DNA of 9,685 bases from Prochlorococcus sp. AG-686-P16 (lineage in GTDB: Bacteria > Cyanobacteriota > Cyanobacteriia > PCC-6307 > Cyanobiaceae): NCBI GenBank assembly GCA_003208695.1, contig QCVY01000036.1, forward strand, positions 1 to 9,685, read 5' to 3'. The notes under the pieces are model-generated. The model did not search any database and was not told the origin of the DNA. It saw nothing but the letters and a program-made list of their open reading frames with translations. The translations under genes were made by a program, and so were the position numbers. Below, one piece after another: positions 7,925 through 9,685 of this stretch; position 1 is the stretch's first letter, and the number at the start of each line of letters is the position of its first letter.

Positions 7925-8952
7925 TACGCTATTCTTCCTTCTAATTGTTTCATTGTATTGTACATTTTTTGTGCTCCTTTTTCAACGTTTCCGCCACCTG
8001 CACCTTTAACGGCATCAGCGGTCATAACGAATTCATTTTTACTTAACATTGCTGGAACGTCATCTGCTTTTTCTTTTACTCCCATCGGCACGAAGCCTCC
8101 TTCTTGTCTATAATCTAATTCACTAATTCCACCAGCATTTACTCTTGGCATACCCGTTGGTATTCTTGGCATTGTCGCTGTAACGCCACCACCATATTTT
8201 CCAATTCTTCCGCCATCAGCTTTTTTCTTGTAATTCTTTTTTTTCTTCGGTGACCCTTCAATACTTGTTGTCGTGTCACTAAATAGCGTTGGATATAATT
8301 CTTCTAATACTTCTTTATCTGTTTTTCCGTGAGGTCCTTTACTTCCTTTTTTTAATTCCACTCTTCCGCCTGTCGCTGCTTGCATATAATTTCTTGGTGT
8401 TAGAAAACGATAACCTTTGTCGTATGCTTGAGATCCACTTAAAGCTCCTGATCGATATTTTTTCATATCCGCTTGAATTATATCTAATCCTAAACCTTCA
8501 CCTCGATACACATCTTGTGCTAATTCTTTTGCTTCTTCTTCTGTTTTACCTTTAGACATAAAGTAAGTAAGTAGTCCACCACCAGCTAACATTCCTTTAC
8601 CTGTTAGTCCCATAGCTCCGCCACCGCCTGTTATACCTAACTTACCTAAAATACCTGGAGTCATTCTTGAAGTTCCTCCTGCTGTTCCAAATAAAAAAGG
8701 AGATATACGACCTCCCAATCCTCCTAAACCAGACATAGGTCCCATACCCATAAGACCTGCTCCACCTAAACCTAAAAGTGCAGCTTTACCTACAGGACTT
8801 TTAACAACTTGTTTTGCAACTTTACCAACTTTTCCTAAAGCATCACCAATAAAATCTCCGATGCCTCCTAAGAAGTATCCTTGTCTTGGAACGGCATTCA
8901 TAATGCCACCGTTTTTACGTAATTGTCTGCGAATCTGTGCTCGTGTTATCAT
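7924..8952 (-). CDS. Gly-rich 342-residue virion protein with 'KADDVPAMLSKNEFVMTADAV' C-terminus
   Basis: Starts MITRAQIRRQLRKNGGIMNA, followed by VPRQGYFLGG (21-30). A basic, Gly-rich segment (32-56) leads to hydrophobic glycine-packed stretches at about 57-81 and 105-132 that could insert in or cross a membrane. A helical, charged middle (about 133-190) is followed by GGRVELKKGS (195-204), a Lys cluster SPKKKKNYKKK (about 234-244), GGRIGKYGGGVTA (247-259), and a conserved end from EGGFVPMG (284) through KADDVPAMLSKNEFVMTADA and GAQKMYNTMKQLE. From memory, that C-terminal block recurs in structural-region proteins of many marine phages without an assigned activity. The basic cluster and membrane-like segments would suit a DNA-contacting or ejected virion protein; this is inference. 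It follows the 81-bp gap and has no clear Shine-Dalgarno; the start is chosen because the IRRQLRKNGGIM-VPRQGY N-terminus looks intact and family-like. Its TAA overlaps the next ATG by one base. An A_AAA_AAG heptamer lies inside the Lys cluster. Confidence 0.8.
   Translation of the reverse strand: MITRAQIRRQLRKNGGIMNAVPRQGYFLGGIGDFIGDALGKVGKVAKQVVKSPVGKAALLGLGGAGLMGMGPMSGLGGLGGRISPFLFGTAGGTSRMTPGILGKLGITGGGGAMGLTGKGMLAGGGLLTYFMSKGKTEEEAKELAQDVYRGEGLGLDIIQADMKKYRSGALSGSQAYDKGYRFLTPRNYMQAATGGRVELKKGSKGPHGKTDKEVLEELYPTLFSDTTTSIEGSPKKKKNYKKKADGGRIGKYGGGVTATMPRIPTGMPRVNAGGISELDYRQEGGFVPMGVKEKADDVPAMLSKNEFVMTADAVKGAGGGNVEKGAQKMYNTMKQLEGRIA
8236..8242 (-). other. Candidate -1 slippery heptamer A_AAA_AAG in the 342-residue gene
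   Basis: In the reading frame, the Lys cluster codons AAG AAA AAA AAG contain the heptamer A AAA AAG in the correct X_XXY_YYZ phase, identical to the efficient slippery site of E. coli dnaX. A purine AAGGG (8254-8258) ends about 11 bases upstream, roughly where an internal Shine-Dalgarno stimulator would act. A -1 shift would read GAA TTA CAA GAA AAA AGC and then stop at TGA (8216-8218), giving a product of about 245 residues lacking the conserved C-terminal block. No strong downstream stem was identified, and poly-Lys in AT-rich DNA produces such heptamers by chance. Confidence 0.25.
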
Positions 8953-9033
8953 ATCTAATATAGGTTATTTATTTAAAGGCAGGGTTTTAACCTGAGTATA
9001 TACTATTACTTAATTTATCTTAATAAATCAAGC
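8953..9033 (-). promoter_or_regulatory. Only sizeable intergenic gap: possible promoter and weak hairpins before the 342-residue gene
   Basis: This 81-bp AT-rich gap is the only real break in an otherwise touching gene series. On the minus strand there is a TATACT hexamer (8995-9000) with TTAAGA 17 bp upstream, and alternatively TTGATT (9026-9031) 17 bp before TAATAG. Either could serve as a sigma-70-like promoter, but AT-rich DNA yields such matches by chance. A perfect 6-bp A/T stem with a 4-base loop lies at 9013-9028. A CAGG/CCTG hairpin, extendable with a bulged base, lies at 8980-8994 without a following T-run, so it is not a clear intrinsic terminator. No Shine-Dalgarno sequence is obvious before the ATG at 8952. 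Confidence 0.3.
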
Positions 9034-9375
9034 TTATGTTGTAACTTCTCTAGGCTTAATTTCAAGGGCCGATAGCACCACATGAAGCCTATTTGCAGTA
9101 GCTGCAGTAACCTTAATAATTTCGCTCTCCTCAGCGACTAAAGGACCCGTTAACAGCTCTGATGTTGCATTCGCTGATATAGCCTTAGTCTTAAATAGAC
9201 TAAAAACTGCAGCGTCTGCGTCGGTTATGGTTACGGTAATGGTATCAGCATTACCAGAATCTTCGGATACGAGTATAGATTTAATGACAGCGGTTGTAGC
9301 TGTGGGCACCGTATAGATTGTTGTAGCACTGGTGCTGGTTAAATCGACTTTTTTATTTACAAATGCGTTTGACAT
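9034..9375 (-). CDS. 113-residue Thr/Ala/Val-rich structural protein, possible head-decoration or fibre subunit
   Basis: A complete 113-residue protein starting MSNAFVNKKVDLTSTSATTI and ending IKPREVTT. It has no Cys or Trp, and alternating Thr/Val/Ile/Ala segments (for example TTAVIKSILV, ADTITVTITD, RLHVVLSALEI) predict an all-beta sandwich. No enzyme motif or membrane helix is seen. I recall close relatives in marine phage contigs beside the small MARIVQ protein; a capsid-surface or fibre-like role is inferred from size, composition and the neighbourhood of tail/head genes. The start is set by TAATG overlap with the 54-residue gene and a nearby TAGGA. Base use is unusual: positions 9061-9360 are about 43% GC, and about 33% of its codons end in G/C, including many ACC and GTC codons. 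The giant gene downstream is about 26% GC in samples and near 5% at third positions. This fits either translational selection on an abundant virion protein or acquisition from elsewhere. It ends before the only sizeable intergenic gap. Confidence 0.75.
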   Translation of the reverse strand: MSNAFVNKKVDLTSTSATTIYTVPTATTAVIKSILVSEDSGNADTITVTITDADAAVFSLFKTKAISANATSELLTGPLVAEESEIIKVTAATANRLHVVLSALEIKPREVTT

Positions 9376-9539
9376 TATCCTAAAAATAAAGCAAGTGCTT
9401 CTGCTTCCTCTTTTATTTCTTGTTGAAAAGATGTGTTAAGTTTTTGTACCACAGAGTCTACATCTCTTACAAAGGATTGTTGAACCTGTTGATCATACTC
9501 GGGTAAAGGTTGTGTTAAAGATTGTACAATTCTAGCCAT
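9375..9539 (-). CDS. Small 54-residue phage protein (MARIVQ family), function unknown
   Basis: A complete 54-residue ORF, ATG to TAA, starting MARIVQSLTQPLPEYDQQ and ending ALALFLG. It is rich in Gln, Glu and Asp, with a likely amphipathic helix over residues 18-50 (QQVQQSFVRDVDSVVQKLNT followed by an acidic EEAEA segment). It has no signal peptide, membrane segment or cysteine. I recall similar 50-60-residue proteins with an N-terminal 'M-A-x-[IV]-V-Q-x-L-T-x-P-L-P-E-Y' at this place in marine podovirus contigs, but know of no assigned role; a small structural or scaffolding-like factor is possible. The start is supported by the TAATG overlap with the upstream gene, and a GGA lies about ten bases upstream. 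Its own TAA overlaps the next start in the same way, so it should be translated in step with both neighbours. About 17% of codons end in G/C, between the AT-rich giant gene and the next gene. Confidence 0.72.
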   Translation of the reverse strand: MARIVQSLTQPLPEYDQQVQQSFVRDVDSVVQKLNTSFQQEIKEEAEALALFLG

Positions 9540-9685
9540 TATCGTCTTCCATCCGGTTGTATGTCTAATCTAAAGGTACCCACTTTCCAATGTTGTGCTA
9601 CACCTGTATTGGATATTTTTAAAGCGATCGCACGCGCTCGTGCACGAGTATCTATTTTATCAGTTGATGATGTAATATCAAAAGG
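9539..9685 (-). CDS. C-terminus of a probable tail nozzle / packaged-DNA stabilisation-like protein (partial)
   Basis: The last 48 codons of a gene whose start lies beyond the right edge; the reading frame is open to the edge and ends in TAA. The visible peptide begins PFDITSSTDKIDTRARARAI and closes with WKVGTFRLDIQPDGRR. From memory, a tail of the form 'R-x-R-x-(A/L)-x-(I/V)-x...W-x-(L/V)-G-(S/T)-x-R-(L/F)-D-x-x-P-D-GRR' is typical of the end of large podoviral tail proteins (nozzle/tail tubular B or stabilisation type), which close the portal channel after packaging. That identification rests on the C-terminal signature only, as most of the protein is not in the window. The stop codon overlaps the next gene's ATG by one base (TAATG). 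Its Arg codons in the RARAR stretch are CGT/CGA/CGT, whereas most of the window uses AGA, giving a local GC-rich island. Confidence 0.6.
   Translation of the reverse strand, partial: PFDITSSTDKIDTRARARAIALKISNTGVAQHWKVGTFRLDIQPDGRR
9637..9648. repeat. Perfect 12-bp palindrome in a GC-rich island
   Basis: CTCGTGCACGAG reads the same on both strands. It lies in a 25-base stretch (9624-9648) that is 18/25 G+C, inside the C-terminal coding part of the nozzle-like gene, where it encodes an Ala/Arg run. It may simply reflect CGN arginine and GCG alanine codons. No function is assigned. Confidence 0.4.

Noticed and set aside
8289..8555. Plus-strand 88-codon frame resembling a Leu-rich membrane protein
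   Set aside because: It sits entirely opposite the 342-residue gene, whose flanking motifs are recognisable; the Leu/Ile/Phe bias is an artefact of A-rich sense codons on the other strand.
8980..8994. CAGG...CCTG hairpin as an intrinsic terminator
   Set aside because: The stem is only 4 perfect base pairs (6 with a bulge) and is not followed by a U-run on the transcribed strand.
9624..9631. GCGATCGC, the HIP1 octamer common in cyanobacterial genomes
   Set aside because: Only one copy was noticed and it lies within Ala/Ile/Arg codons, so it gives no support for a cyanobacterial host.

Overview
The window looks like part of the virion-assembly region of a tailed phage. It is most likely a podovirus-type phage of low-GC marine bacteria, of the kind found infecting SAR11/Pelagibacter and abundant in ocean viral metagenomes. 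Three things suggest this: (i) every supported gene is on the minus strand and tightly packed; (ii) coding DNA is very AT-rich (samples from the largest gene are about 25-27% GC, with third positions almost all A/T); (iii) several proteins match, from memory, recurrent families of marine phage contigs. These include a short protein starting MARIVQ, a Thr/Ala-rich 113-residue beta-type protein, and proteins carrying GGR[V/I], VPR[Q/R]GY and ADDVPAMLSKNEFVMTADAV motifs. No host gene, tRNA, rRNA, CRISPR array, integrase or transposase was seen. Host and phage group are inferences.

In transcription order (right to left) the layout is as follows. 9685-9539 is the C-terminus of a larger protein resembling the end of a podoviral nozzle/DNA-stabilisation protein. 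9539-9375 encodes a 54-residue protein. 9375-9034 encodes a 113-residue candidate decoration or fibre protein with higher GC than its neighbours. 9033-8953 is the only real gap (81 bp) and holds weak promoter-like and hairpin sequences. 8952-7924 encodes a Gly-rich 342-residue protein with the conserved 'KADDVPAMLSKNEF' C-terminus. 7924-7013 encodes a Gln/Ala-rich 303-residue protein. 7013-5916 encodes a 365-residue protein with an N-terminal RPxYRGGG tandem repeat. 5907-1228 encodes a 1559-residue giant protein, the best candidate for an internal virion/ejection protein. 1228-1 is the start of an acidic protein of more than 409 residues that runs off the left edge.

Five of the seven gene junctions are the same 1-nt overlap, TAATG, which suggests translational coupling of a co-transcribed late operon. 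The giant gene is the exception: it has its own strong AGGAGG ribosome site inside the preceding stop region. Proteins 342, 365 and 1559 share short Gly-rich tags, so these neighbours may be built from shuffled modules or dock on a common partner. My working model is that the right end completes the tail/nozzle and the capsid surface, and the central and left genes supply virion-internal or DNA-delivery components. The individual functions remain unproven.
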